Below are positions 55,392 through 63,146 of a stretch of DNA of 64,000 nt, piece by piece. Below the pieces are notes generated by a model. That model was not told the origin of the DNA and made no database searches. It saw only the letters and a program-made list of their open reading frames with translations. The stretch is taken from contig NZ_ALAP01000015.1 in assembly GCF_000280905.1 (NCBI RefSeq), forward strand, positions 62,001 through 126,000. Direction: 5' to 3'. The position numbers and the translations under genes are program-made. The DNA comes from Streptomyces sp. AA1529. Lineage in GTDB: Bacteria; Actinomycetota; Actinomycetes; Streptomycetales; Streptomycetaceae. Each line of letters opens with the position of its first letter. The first letter of the stretch is position 1.

Positions 55392-55886
55392 TCAGCTCGC
55401 CAGCCCCCGGACCGGCAGCATGCAGTGGGCGGCGGTGGACATCATCTCCTCGCTGACGAACTCCCGCAGGGCCTGCTCGCCGATCTCGAGACCCGGGCGC
55501 GCCTGCGGCCAGGGGGTGCTCGCGAGCATGAAGTAGACGAGGCCGCGCTCCTGCGCCGCCGCGAGCCACTGGGGTGGTGCCACGTACTGCGCCGTCAGCT
55601 TCGGCATCCGCAGCACGGCCTGTCCGCCCTCGACGAGCAGAGTCACCGGGAAGTTGCGGTTCTCGGCCGCGTCCACCACCTCGCCCACCGGCAGTCCGAC
55701 CTCCTGGGCGAGCTGCCGCATCGCGCGGGAGGCCGCCTGGGGGCCGTCCGCGCCGTCGCCGAGCGAGTAGGCGAGCAGGAAGGCCATGTCCCGCCCGTCC
55801 TCGTACTCGCCTGCCCAGCCGATCACGGTCAGGGTGCCGAACTGCTGTTGCTGGATGCCGCCCGGGGCGGCATGGGGGGAGGTCAT
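55392..55886 (-). CDS. DUF5949 family protein
   Basis: A 164-residue cytoplasmic protein of a Streptomyces-specific family. FGTLTVIGWAGEYEDGRDMAFLLAYSLGDGADGP, FPVTLLVEGGQAVLRMPKLTAQ and a C-terminal AAHCMLPVRGL are its markers. Function unknown. The ATG at 55886 is clear; upstream 250 bases hold no other gene on this strand. Monocistronic, convergent with the AhpD-like gene. Confidence 0.85.
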   Translation of the reverse strand: MTSPHAAPGGIQQQQFGTLTVIGWAGEYEDGRDMAFLLAYSLGDGADGPQAASRAMRQLAQEVGLPVGEVVDAAENRNFPVTLLVEGGQAVLRMPKLTAQYVAPPQWLAAAQERGLVYFMLASTPWPQARPGLEIGEQALREFVSEEMMSTAAHCMLPVRGLAS

Positions 55887-56138
55887 GGATCGGCACCCTA
55901 GTGGCGACCATGGACCCCGACGGCACCCGAATCACCCGCAATGACCACCCTCGGGCCCGTGAGTACGCCACCGGGGGCAGGTTCGCTCACCTGTGCGTCA
56001 TCAACGCACTGACGCCGGTACCCCGGCCGTGCCCCGGCCGGGTTGGAGCCCGACGGAACCGGTCGACTACTGTATGGAGTCATGCGGTGACATGTTGTTG
56101 TCCCGCCTTCCGCACGACCTCGTACTCGGTGGTGACAC

Positions 56139-56624
56139 ATGCTGAACTCCCGACCTGCCCGTCACAGGGCCCCCTCCCAGCGCGTCCTCCTGCGGGCCGG
56201 ACTCCTCGCGACGGTCCTCGGGGCCGCCGCGCTCGGTTCGGGCGGCCAGGCGGCGATGGCGGCGGAACACGGCGGCACGGCCGAGAAGAGCGGTGTCGCC
56301 GAGGACCTCGACGCGGCGGGCAAGGGCGGCGCCGTCGCAGCCCGATCCGCCGCCGAGGGGCTCAAGGCGCCGGCCAGGGAGACGGTGCGCGGCACCGGAA
56401 TCGCCCTCGCCAGGACCCTGGAGACGGTCACCGGCCTGCAACTCGACCCGCTGGCCAACACGGGCACGGACCCCCTGGACAATGCCGTGGGCACCCAGGT
56501 CGCCGACTTCCGCGCGGTGAGCACCGCCGCGCTCACCGGCCCGCTCGCCCGCGGTGCCTCCCTGGGCGAACTCCCGCTCGTCGGCCCCGTGGCCAACGGC
56601 GTGATCGACGCGCTGCCGCGCTGA
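56139..56624 (+). CDS. Secreted protein of unknown function
   Basis: A 161-residue protein with a signal peptide (basic RPARHRAPSQRVLLR, hydrophobic AGLLATVLGAAALG, cleavage near AMA-AEH, about residue 42). The mature part is Ala/Gly-rich with EGLKAPARETVRGTGIALARTLETVTGL and ends in LPLVGPVANGVIDALPR. This type is often annotated ATP-binding protein in Streptomyces without basis; no P-loop is present. Placed next to the chaplin/rodlin cluster, so a cell-surface role is possible. The ribosome site is weak. Confidence 0.65.
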   Translation: MLNSRPARHRAPSQRVLLRAGLLATVLGAAALGSGGQAAMAAEHGGTAEKSGVAEDLDAAGKGGAVAARSAAEGLKAPARETVRGTGIALARTLETVTGLQLDPLANTGTDPLDNAVGTQVADFRAVSTAALTGPLARGASLGELPLVGPVANGVIDALPR

Positions 56625-56654
56625 GCGTGCCGCCGCCGCGCGGCGGCGGCACCC

Positions 56655-56697
56655 ACATGAAGAAGCCACCGGCTGGATGCCGGTGGCTTCTTCATGT
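56655..56697. terminator. Perfect 19-bp hairpin
   Basis: A 19-base stem without a mismatch (arms 56655-56673 and 56679-56697, core GAAGCCACCGGC) with the loop TGGAT. It follows the secreted-protein gene by 30 bases and lies 62 bases after the end of the convergent rodlin gene. A second small GC hairpin precedes it. Bidirectional terminator. Confidence 0.85.
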
Positions 56698-56759
56698 ACG
56701 GAACTTCTCCGTGCGGATCCGCGGGAGGCGGACCGCGGTCGGGCCGGGGGCCCGGTGGC

Positions 56760-57170
56760 TCAGCGGTTGCCTTCGCCGTTCCCGGACAGGACCGGGATGT
56801 CGTCCAGGATGTGCGACAGCGAGTCGTCGCCCTTGGCCTGGGTCGAGTTGTCCGAGCACTGCTGGTTCTGCGGGTTGTGCAGGACGTTGATGTCCTGGAC
56901 GGCCACGTTGACCAGGCCCACCAGCGAACCGACGTTGACCTTCGCCGGCACGCCGACGCAGAGCTTGTTCAGGGTGCCCTGGACGGCCTGGAACTGCGGG
57001 CTGCCGTTGCCGTAGGTGGCGGCGTTGCCGAAGCTCTGGTCGGCGCCGTTCCCGTTCACCGAGGTGGTGCCGGTGTCGTTGCCGACGGCCAGCGCCTGCG
57101 GGGCGGCCAGCGCGGAGACGCCGACGAGCGAAACGGCCACCGTAGCGGTGGACAGAGCCTTCTTCATCAT
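56760..57170 (-). CDS. Rodlin
   Basis: Rodlin-family surface protein of 136 residues. Signal peptide: [26 protein letters not shown], cleavage after ALA. The mature part contains [39 protein letters not shown] and [36 protein letters not shown], the rodlin consensus including two cysteines. Rodlins organise chaplin fibrils into the rodlet layer on aerial hyphae and spores. Two adjacent ATGs (57170 and 57167) are possible starts. It shares closest features with the second rodlin at 59295. Confidence 0.95.
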   Translation of the reverse strand: MMKKALSTATVAVSLVGVSALAAPQALAVGNDTGTTSVNGNGADQSFGNAATYGNGSPQFQAVQGTLNKLCVGVPAKVNVGSLVGLVNVAVQDINVLHNPQNQQCSDNSTQAKGDDSLSHILDDIPVLSGNGEGNR

Positions 57171-57317
57171 GGGTATTACCGATCCTCTTCGAAGAGTGCG
57201 GAAGTCTGGGACGTCGGGTTCAACTGTCTTCCGCTTCATGAGTTGTTCTTTTTCACCTGAATGGTGAATCCCCGGGATCCCCCGTGACGGGGAAATCCGT
57301 TCGCCAGGCGGTACCGG

Positions 57318-57596
57318 TCACCCGAGTAGCGGCAGACCGCCGAGCAGATTCTGATCGCTGGTGAGCTCCCCGTTCTTCGCCGTCTCCTCCACGGTGTTCA
57401 CGAGGGCGTCCACCTGTGGACCTTTGACGCCGACCGGGGGATAGGTGAGAAGCTCACCGCTCGCGAGAGCCTTGTCGAGAGCGCCGTTGAGGCTGAAATT
57501 CGGGCCCACCGGGGGTGCGTCGGCGGAAGCGGGCGTCGCGGCGCCCAGCGCCAGCACCGTACCCGCGACGGCGGTGGCGGTCTTGGTGTACTTCAT
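57318..57596 (-). CDS. Small secreted protein with a chaplin-like signal peptide
   Basis: A 92-residue exported protein. MKYTKTATAVAGTVLALGAA, cleavage near ASA-DAP, is nearly the same signal sequence as that of the chaplin at 58566 (MKYTKVATVAAGTLMALG). The mature 65 residues ([47 protein letters not shown]) hold no chaplin domain and no cysteine. Its family was not recognised; related short secreted proteins exist beside rodlins in Streptomyces. Probably a further component or accessory of the surface layer. Confidence 0.75.
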   Translation of the reverse strand: MKYTKTATAVAGTVLALGAATPASADAPPVGPNFSLNGALDKALASGELLTYPPVGVKGPQVDALVNTVEETAKNGELTSDQNLLGGLPLLG

Positions 57597-57715
57597 GGGG
57601 TGTCTCTTCTCCCGGTACGTTTTCGACTTTCCGGCGGAACCGCAACAACGGGACCGCCGCAGAGAAACCCGGTGCCTGCGGGCGGTGCGCACCGATCCGC
57701 GGAAAGCCGCAGACA

Positions 57716-57752
57716 GAATCGCGGAACAGCCCTGTGGACTGTTCCGCGATTC
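57716..57752 (-). terminator. Terminator after the long chaplin gene
   Basis: GAATCGCGGAACAG at 57716-57729 and its exact complement at 57739-57752 form a 14-base stem with a nine-base loop, 60 bases after the stop of the chaplin at 57813. Confidence 0.75.
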
Positions 57753-57812
57753 CTTCGCGTCGCCTTCGCCTCGCCGTTGCCGAGGTGCCGGACGCGTGCG
57801 GACACGGTCCGC

Positions 57813-58403
57813 TCAGACGCGGCGGCTCGTCGAACGGCGGTAGAGCACCGTGCCGCCCAGCAGCGCGGCGGCACCAAGGGCTCCGACGGTCCAGGCGCTC
57901 TCCGAGCCGGTCTCCGCCAGCGCCTCGGGCGCCTCGTTGCTCTGCGGCGTCACCGGGGTCTCGGCGGCGGCCTCCTCCACGGGAGCCGCGGGCATCTCCG
58001 GCTGCTCGGGCGCGCGCTCCTCGACGGGCTCCTCGGCCGGCTTCTCCTCGGGCTCCGCCGGCTTGTCCGGGGTGCGTCCCTCGGGGCGCTCCGGCGGTTC
58101 CTCCTCGGTCTGCCGCGGCGGCTCGGGCCGCGGCGGGTGGTGCGGGGTCACCGACTCGTGGTGCCCGTTGGCGCAGCTGTTGCCGAACGAGGGGTTCAGC
58201 ACGCCGACGATGTCCACGGTGTTGCCGCAGACGCTGGCCGGAATGTGCACCGGGGCCTGCACCGCGTTCCCGGACAGCACACCGGGGGAGTCGGCGGCGC
58301 CACCGCCGGCTCCCGCGTCGGCCTGTGCGTACCCGGCTGCTGCGGCGAGCACCCCCGTCGTCGCGGCAGCGGTCAGGAGGCTCTTGCTCAAGACCTTTCG
58401 CAT
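57813..58403 (-). CDS. Chaplin with LAETG sorting signal and a single chaplin domain
   Basis: A 196-residue wall-anchored protein. Signal peptide to about residue 29 (AQA-DAG). The chaplin domain (about 38-80) reads DSPGVLSGNAVQAPVHIPASVCGNTVDIVGVLNPSFGNSCAN with both cysteines. A Pro/Glu-rich spacer of about 75 residues follows, then LAETG, a membrane helix WTVGALGAAALLGGTVLY and a basic tail RRSTSRRV, a sortase E-type signal. Typical long chaplins carry two chaplin domains; only one is present here, so this is a variant. It anchors chaplin fibrils to the wall. Confidence 0.95.
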   Translation of the reverse strand: MRKVLSKSLLTAAATTGVLAAAAGYAQADAGAGGGAADSPGVLSGNAVQAPVHIPASVCGNTVDIVGVLNPSFGNSCANGHHESVTPHHPPRPEPPRQTEEEPPERPEGRTPDKPAEPEEKPAEEPVEERAPEQPEMPAAPVEEAAAETPVTPQSNEAPEALAETGSESAWTVGALGAAALLGGTVLYRRSTSRRV

Positions 58404-58464
58404 GGTCTCTTCCTGCTCTCATTCTGGTGCGGAAGGCGCGGACGGTGCGGAAGACCCGCAGTCT

Positions 58465-58491
58465 CCGTCCGCGTCTCAGGAGACCGGACGG
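58465..58491 (-). terminator. Hairpin after the short chaplin gene
   Basis: CCGTCCG at 58465-58471 pairs with CGGACGG at 58485-58491; inside it GTCTC-AG-GAGAC forms five more pairs, with one bulged C. It lies about 75 bases after the stop of the chaplin at 58566. Confidence 0.55.
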
Positions 58492-58565
58492 CTCCGGCGC
58501 GCGGGCTCACGCCGCACGCACCGGAGCCGGTCCGAACTGGTTCCCGCTCACGAGGGCGGGGAGTG

Positions 58566-58802
58566 TCAGTCGGCGACGCAGGTGTTGCCGAACGCCGGGT
58601 TGAGCAGCCCGATGACGTCGATGGTGTTGCCGCAGACCTGGACCGGAACGTGGACCGGAACCTGGATGACGTTGCCCGAGATGACGCCGGGCGAGTTCGC
58701 GGCCCCACCCTGGGCGCCGGAGTCGGCGAGGGCCGGAGCGGCGGCGGTGCCCAGGGCCATCAGCGTGCCGGCGGCGACGGTCGCGACCTTCGTGTACTTC
58801 AC
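58566..58802 (-). CDS. Short chaplin
   Basis: A 78-residue secreted chaplin. Signal peptide to ALA-DSG (about residue 27); the mature chaplin domain GVISGNVIQVPVHVPVQVCGNTIDVIGLLNPAFGNTCVAD has the two cysteines that form the conserved disulfide. GTG 58802 was chosen: AAGGA lies seven bases upstream, and the frame before it is unrelated. Chaplins assemble into amyloid fibrils that lower surface tension and coat aerial hyphae. Confidence 0.96.
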   Translation of the reverse strand: MKYTKVATVAAGTLMALGTAAAPALADSGAQGGAANSPGVISGNVIQVPVHVPVQVCGNTIDVIGLLNPAFGNTCVAD

Positions 58803-59228
58803 GTGGGAGTCCTTTCTTAAGCGGGTTTCGTTGGACCACGGATTTCGTATGTCCACGAGTGCTGGCTCATCGCCCGCAACTCCGCTGCTGCCATTCGTAA
58901 CGATGCCGCGTTCCGTACGACACGAGTTATGCCGAATTCCGGCTCTTATCCCTCGGACGGCCTAATTGTGCGACCGGCCCGGTCGGACGTTTTTCCGGGT
59001 GCCGCCCGCTGCGGGGAGTGCCGATTCCGGCCGCGGGCCGGGCTGTTGATTCCCGGACGCCGTCTCCGGAGGCGCGCATTCGGGTCGCCGTTCCGCAGTG
59101 CCTCTCCCGGTCCGCCGGGAGCGTGCTTTCGGCCCGCTCGGGGGGTCGCCCGCTCGGCGAAGGGGCGGGCGGGACCGGAGAGGACGGAAGGGCCGGAGAG
59201 GCTGCAAGGGTGCCGGAGAACAGCGCAA
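58803..59228. other. Promoter region of the short chaplin and spacer
   Basis: About 425 bases with no gene. The part next to the chaplin (58803-58960) is AT-richer than most of the window, as expected for a developmentally controlled promoter. The rest, to 59228, is GC-rich with frames that show no resemblance to known proteins. No BldN-type promoter could be assigned with confidence. Confidence 0.5.
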
Positions 59229-59255
59229 GGCCCGGGGCGCATTGCGCCCCGGGCC
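59229..59255 (-). terminator. Terminator after the second rodlin gene
   Basis: GGCCCGGGGCGC at 59229-59240 pairs perfectly with GCGCCCCGGGCC at 59244-59255 around the loop ATT, 40 bases after the rodlin stop. Confidence 0.8.
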
Positions 59256-59294
59256 CGTTGCCCGCGTTCCGCTCCGGTCGCGGTGGGAACCGCC

Positions 59295-59696
59295 TCAGCG
59301 GTTGCCGGCACCGTTTCCGGAGAGGAGGGGGATGTCGTTCAGGACGTGCGAGAGCGGCTCGTCACCCTTGGCCTGGGTGGAGTTCTCGACACACTGCTGG
59401 TTCTGCGGGTTCGACAGGACGTTGAGGTCCTGGACGGCGACGTTCACCAGACCCACGAGCGAGCCGACGTTGCCCTTCAGCGGCAGGCCGATGCAGGGCT
59501 TGTTCAGCGAACCCTGGATGAGCGCGAACTGGGGGCTCCAGTTCCCGTAGGTGGCCGAGTTGCCGTACATCTGGGACGCGCCGTTGCCGTTCACGGTCGT
59601 GGTGCCGTGGTCGTTGCCGACGGCCATGGCCTGCGGGGCGGCGACACCGACGACGGCGGTGGCGGCGGCGGCCGTGGCCAACGCGTTCTTGATCAT
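59295..59696 (-). CDS. Rodlin
   Basis: Second rodlin, 133 residues. Signal peptide IKNALATAAAATAVVGVAAPQAMA, then NGNGASQMYGNSATYGNWSPQFALIQGSLNKPCIGLPLKG and [36 protein letters not shown]; the two cysteines align with those of the first rodlin. The ATG at 59696 is the natural start. Divergent from the cysteine-less chaplin at 60045. In S. coelicolor two rodlin genes are also closely spaced. Together with chaplins it forms the rodlet layer. Confidence 0.95.
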   Translation of the reverse strand: MIKNALATAAAATAVVGVAAPQAMAVGNDHGTTTVNGNGASQMYGNSATYGNWSPQFALIQGSLNKPCIGLPLKGNVGSLVGLVNVAVQDLNVLSNPQNQQCVENSTQAKGDEPLSHVLNDIPLLSGNGAGNR

Positions 59697-60044
59697 TGAT
59701 AGTCCAATCCTGATGTGGAGCTCAGACGCGGAGCGCACTGGACAACTCGGCCGCCCGGGGTTGGTTGCGCAGGTTCACCCGGACGACGACTCTCTGACCT
59801 GCGCAGATCCGATACTCGTTTCATCAGCTCGGCCTGTTCGCCCGGCCTGTCCGTCTTGTGTGCCTGCCCGGCCCGCCGGCCCGCCGGCCCGCCAGTTCGC
59901 CCGGCCCGGTGCGCGGACGGTTCGGCCGCCCCGTCGGCCGAACGGTGGACGGCGGCCTCCCGGCCGTGCCCCCGCCGGTACCGCCGCGTTCACCAGTCCG
60001 CGGCGCCAAGTCGGGGCCGTGAACAACCCTGTGGAGGAACGCAC
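59697..60044. other. Divergent promoter region of rodlin and chaplin
   Basis: About 350 bases between two divergent surface-protein genes. The central part carries simple repeats of CCCGCCGG type (about 59868-59895). No gene or clear operator was found; both developmental promoters must lie here. Confidence 0.5.
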
Positions 60045-60284
60045 ATGAAGACCCCGAAGAAGGCCGCCCTGGTTCTCACCTGCGCCGGGATGGCGGTGGG
60101 CGCCGCCTCCGGCTCCGCCTTCGCGGACGCGGGAGCCACCGGCGCCGCGACCGGTTCGCCCGGCGTGGTCTCGGGCAACGTCATTCAGGTGCCCGTCTCC
60201 GTCCCGGTGCAGGTCGTGGGCAACACCATCAACGTCGTCGGCGTGCTGAACCCCGCCTTCGGGAACCTCGGCGTGAGCCGCTGA
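60045..60284 (+). CDS. Short chaplin lacking both conserved cysteines
   Basis: A 79-residue secreted protein. GGAGGAAC precedes the ATG. The signal peptide KTPKKAALVLTCAGMAVGAA ends at AFA-DAG. The mature part SPGVVSGNVIQVPVSVPVQVVGNTINVVGVLNPAFGNLGVSR is a clear chaplin domain, but the two positions that are Cys in the short chaplin at 58566 are Val and Leu. ChpE of S. coelicolor is a known cysteine-less chaplin with special roles, so this may be its orthologue (inference). Placed divergently from a rodlin. Confidence 0.93.
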   Translation: MKTPKKAALVLTCAGMAVGAASGSAFADAGATGAATGSPGVVSGNVIQVPVSVPVQVVGNTINVVGVLNPAFGNLGVSR

Positions 60285-60683
60285 TCCTCGACGGCGCCTC
60301 CCCGCCGCCGGATGCCACCGATCCGCGGCCTGCCGTTCCGCGGCGGGGACCGCCGCCGGTCCCCGCCCCCGGAGCACGAGTGACACCGGCCGGGGACCTC
60401 GCGGGGAACCGATCGGTCCGGCCCCCGCCCGGCCTTCGGTCCGGCCCCGGCCCGACCTCCGGCCGACTCCCCGGCCACCCTCCTCCCCGCTCCGCGGCCC
60501 CGCCCCTGTGCGGGGCCGCGCGCATTCCCTCCCGGTGCCCGGGCCCCCGGTCCGCCCGTTCGGGCCATCTGCCGCTGCCGTTCCGTCCCGCGGACGGTAT
60601 GCCTGGAGTGACGCAGGAGGGACGCACCCGGCCACGGCGCCGCAGCGCGGTGCCGGGTGGGAGCCCCGGAAAGGAGCGCCGCC
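60285..60683. other. Intergenic region before the universal stress protein
   Basis: About 400 bases, very GC-rich, with a C-rich tract and several short palindromes such as GGGGCCGCG-type ends near 60515. No gene is supported. The region should contain the terminator of the chaplin gene and the promoter of the next gene. Confidence 0.45.
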
Positions 60684-61619
60684 GTGAGCGGGACCGTGGT
60701 GGTCGGTGTCGACGGTTCTCCGTCGAGTCTGGAAGCCGTCGATGTCGCCGCCCGCGAGGCGAAGCTCCGCGGCGGCTCGCTGCACGTGGTGCACGCGTTC
60801 GTCTGGCCGACGATGAAGGTCCCGCTCGGCCCGTCCACCATGGGGCCGCCCGAGGGCGGGCTGCGCAACCTCGCCCACCGCACCGTGGAGGAGGCCGCCG
60901 CACGCGCGAAGAGCTCCCAGCCGACCGTCGAGGTCAGCCACGCGGTCATCACGGGGGAGCCGCTCTCCGTGCTCGCGACCGAGTCGCGCGACGCCGCACT
61001 CGTCGTCGTCGGAGACCGCGGCCTCGGCGGCTTCACCGGACTGCTGGTCGGCTCCGTCGCCGTCTACCTCACCGCGCACGCCGAGTGCCCTGTGCTGGTC
61101 ACCCGCGGCAGGAAGCACCCCACCGGGCCGGTGGTGCTCGGAGTGGACGGCTCCGAGGTGGGCGACGCGGCCGTCGGCTGGGCCTTCGAGGAGGCGTCGC
61201 TGCGCGGCGCCGAACTCGTGGCACTGCACAACTGGAACGCCTGGACCGGACCCGTCGCGGCGGGACCGAGCATCCAGGTGCCCACCTACTACGACGTGGA
61301 CCTCTACCGCGCCGAGGAGGAGCGCGTGCTGACGACCGCGATCAGCGCCCGGCGCGAGCAGTACCCCGATGTCCGGGTGACGCCGAGGCTCGTCCAGGAG
61401 TACACCCGGCAGGCGCTGATCGCAGCCAGCGAGGAGGCGCAACTGCTGGTCGTGGGGGCCCGCGGCCGGGGCGGCTTCACAGGGCTGCTGCTCGGATCGG
61501 TGAGCCAGGCGGTGCTCCACCACGCGTACTGCCCGGTGGCGGTCGTCAGGGCGGATCGCGAGCACCGGCACGGGACGAGCCACCGCCACCACAGGGGGCC
61601 GGGGCAGCCGGGGCGATGA
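60684..61619 (+). CDS. Two-domain universal stress protein
   Basis: A 311-residue protein with two tandem UspA domains. Domain one starts VVVGVDGSPSSLEAVDVAAREA and ends GDRGLGGFTGLLVGSVAVYLTAHAECPVLVTR; domain two starts VVLGVDGSEVGDAAVGWAFEEA and ends GARGRGGFTGLLLGSVSQAVLHHAYCPVAVVR. Both carry the ATP-binding G-x2-G-x9-G-S pattern. GTG 60684 is preceded by AGGAG at eight bases; the longer frame from 60657 lacks a site. A His/Arg-rich tail of 20 residues ends it. Involved in dormancy or stress in actinobacteria; no DosR-like regulator is nearby. Confidence 0.94.
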   Translation: MSGTVVVGVDGSPSSLEAVDVAAREAKLRGGSLHVVHAFVWPTMKVPLGPSTMGPPEGGLRNLAHRTVEEAAARAKSSQPTVEVSHAVITGEPLSVLATESRDAALVVVGDRGLGGFTGLLVGSVAVYLTAHAECPVLVTRGRKHPTGPVVLGVDGSEVGDAAVGWAFEEASLRGAELVALHNWNAWTGPVAAGPSIQVPTYYDVDLYRAEEERVLTTAISARREQYPDVRVTPRLVQEYTRQALIAASEEAQLLVVGARGRGGFTGLLLGSVSQAVLHHAYCPVAVVRADREHRHGTSHRHHRGPGQPGR

Positions 61620-61993
61620 ACGGGCCGGAGCCGAGCGGTGGCGGGTGGCCTCCTGACATCAGGGGCGGTGCCTGACACGTCGGTCAACAGGTCTGCTTCG
61701 GGGGCGGCCTGCCCCTCGCCGGCCACCTGCGCGCCGCGGTCGCAGGACATGCGCGGCCGGGCGCCTGCCATGTCCCTGAAGATGCGGCAGCGCAGCGCCT
61801 GCCGAACGATACCGGCCACGACGGCCCTGCCAGGTCAGCCGTCCAAGGTCGAATTCCGCCCGATCCGCTGAGCCGACGCGGCCGTTGAGGCATCCTGCCG
61901 GAACGTGGACCGGGAGGTCCGGGCCCCCGGCGTCCGGCTTCTCCCGGACCCCGGACCGTGACCGCCCCTCGGACCCGCACCAGGAGTTCCACC
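61620..61993. other. Intergenic region without a supportable gene
   Basis: About 370 bases. A 77-codon plus-strand frame and an overlapping minus-strand frame are open but have no ribosome site or resemblance to known families. The AGGAG of the next gene is at its right end. Confidence 0.45.
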
Positions 61994-63097
61994 ATGTGTG
62001 CCCGCTGTCGTCCGCCCACGCGGCGGCTGTCCCACCGCCTCCGGACCGCCGCCGCTGTCCTGGCCGCGATCCTCGTCGCCGGAACCACCGCGGGCTGCAC
62101 CGGAGGGCACCTCTCCGGAGCGGAGGGTTCCGGACCGGCCGACCGCGGCGCCCGCGGCAGCGACGGCCGCACCAGCGGACCACCGCATCCGCGCGCCCCT
62201 GTGACCGCCCCACAGGCCCGCCGGATCCTCGACCACTACGAGCGCGTCGCGACCCGCGCCGACCGGCACCGGGACGCCGCCCTGCTGGCCCACGTCGCTG
62301 CCGGAAACGCGCTGGAGCGTGCGACGGCGGGCTACGAGCAGTACGACGCGCTCCCGCGCGCCGAACGCGCCGCGTTCGCCCGTCCGACCAGCTTCCGCAA
62401 GGCCGAGTTCCACATCCCCGCGGGAGCCCGGTGGTTCATGGTGACGGCCACCCGCACCTCCCCCGAACCGCAGAACACGGTGCTGGTCTTCGCCCGGAAC
62501 GGGAAGGACGCGCGGCCGCGGACCACCGCAGGGCACGACAGCGCCCCTGCGGCCGGCTGGCGGCTGCACGCCACGCTGCCCCTCCAGGCCGGAGAGCTGC
62601 CCCGGATCTCCACGACCCGCTCCGGCCTCGCGGCCGAGGCCGGGATCTCCACCAGGAGCGGCGCCCTGCGCCCGCACGATGTCCCCGAGATGTACGAGGA
62701 CCTGTGGCGCACCGGCGGCACCGGCGAAGCCGCGGCACTCGCGCCCAACGCCGTGACCGAGGAAGCCCGCCGCACCTACCGCCACCGCGACGACGAACTG
62801 GGCCCGGAGCACGCCCGAAGACGCTTCGTACCGACGCGACCCAGCCACGACGAGAGCTACGCACTGCGTACCGCCGGAGGAGGAGTGCTGGCGGTCGTGC
62901 CCCTCGCACACGAACAGCGGCTGCGCGTCACCGGACCCGGATACCAGATCACCCCCTCCGACGAGGAAGCCGTCTACGACGCGACACCGCGCGACTCCGT
63001 GGTCAGCACCTTTCACGGTCAGGCGCTCGCCCACCTGCCCCGGCACGGACGTCCCGCGGTGCTCTCGGCGAAGTACGCCCTGGTCGACTCGCGGTGA
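61994..63097 (+). CDS. Lipoprotein of unknown function
   Basis: A 367-residue exported protein. The N-terminus is basic (RPPTRRLSHRLR) with hydrophobic TAAAVLAAILVAGT and a lipobox TTAGC-TGG, so the Cys near residue 35 would be lipidated. The remainder has a helical segment (QARRILDHYERVATRADRHRDAALL) and a beta-rich C-terminal half with FMVTATRTSPEPQNTVLVFAR and LAVVPLAHEQRLRVTGPGYQI. No known family was recognised. AGGAG lies nine bases before the ATG at 61994. It is convergent with ilvE; function not predictable. Confidence 0.8.
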   Translation: MCARCRPPTRRLSHRLRTAAAVLAAILVAGTTAGCTGGHLSGAEGSGPADRGARGSDGRTSGPPHPRAPVTAPQARRILDHYERVATRADRHRDAALLAHVAAGNALERATAGYEQYDALPRAERAAFARPTSFRKAEFHIPAGARWFMVTATRTSPEPQNTVLVFARNGKDARPRTTAGHDSAPAAGWRLHATLPLQAGELPRISTTRSGLAAEAGISTRSGALRPHDVPEMYEDLWRTGGTGEAAALAPNAVTEEARRTYRHRDDELGPEHARRRFVPTRPSHDESYALRTAGGGVLAVVPLAHEQRLRVTGPGYQITPSDEEAVYDATPRDSVVSTFHGQALAHLPRHGRPAVLSAKYALVDSR

Positions 63098-63146
63098 GGC
63101 CGCCACCGACCGGCATCCTGGACATGGCCGAGCCAGGCGACGCGGC

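Noticed and set aside
56657..56695. A short coding frame starting MKKPP within the 19-bp hairpin.
   Set aside because: The sequence is fully explained by the inverted repeat of a terminator; the frame has no ribosome site.
61638..61871. A 77-codon plus-strand frame after the universal stress protein gene.
   Set aside because: No ribosome site and no recognisable domain; overlapped by an equally open frame on the other strand.
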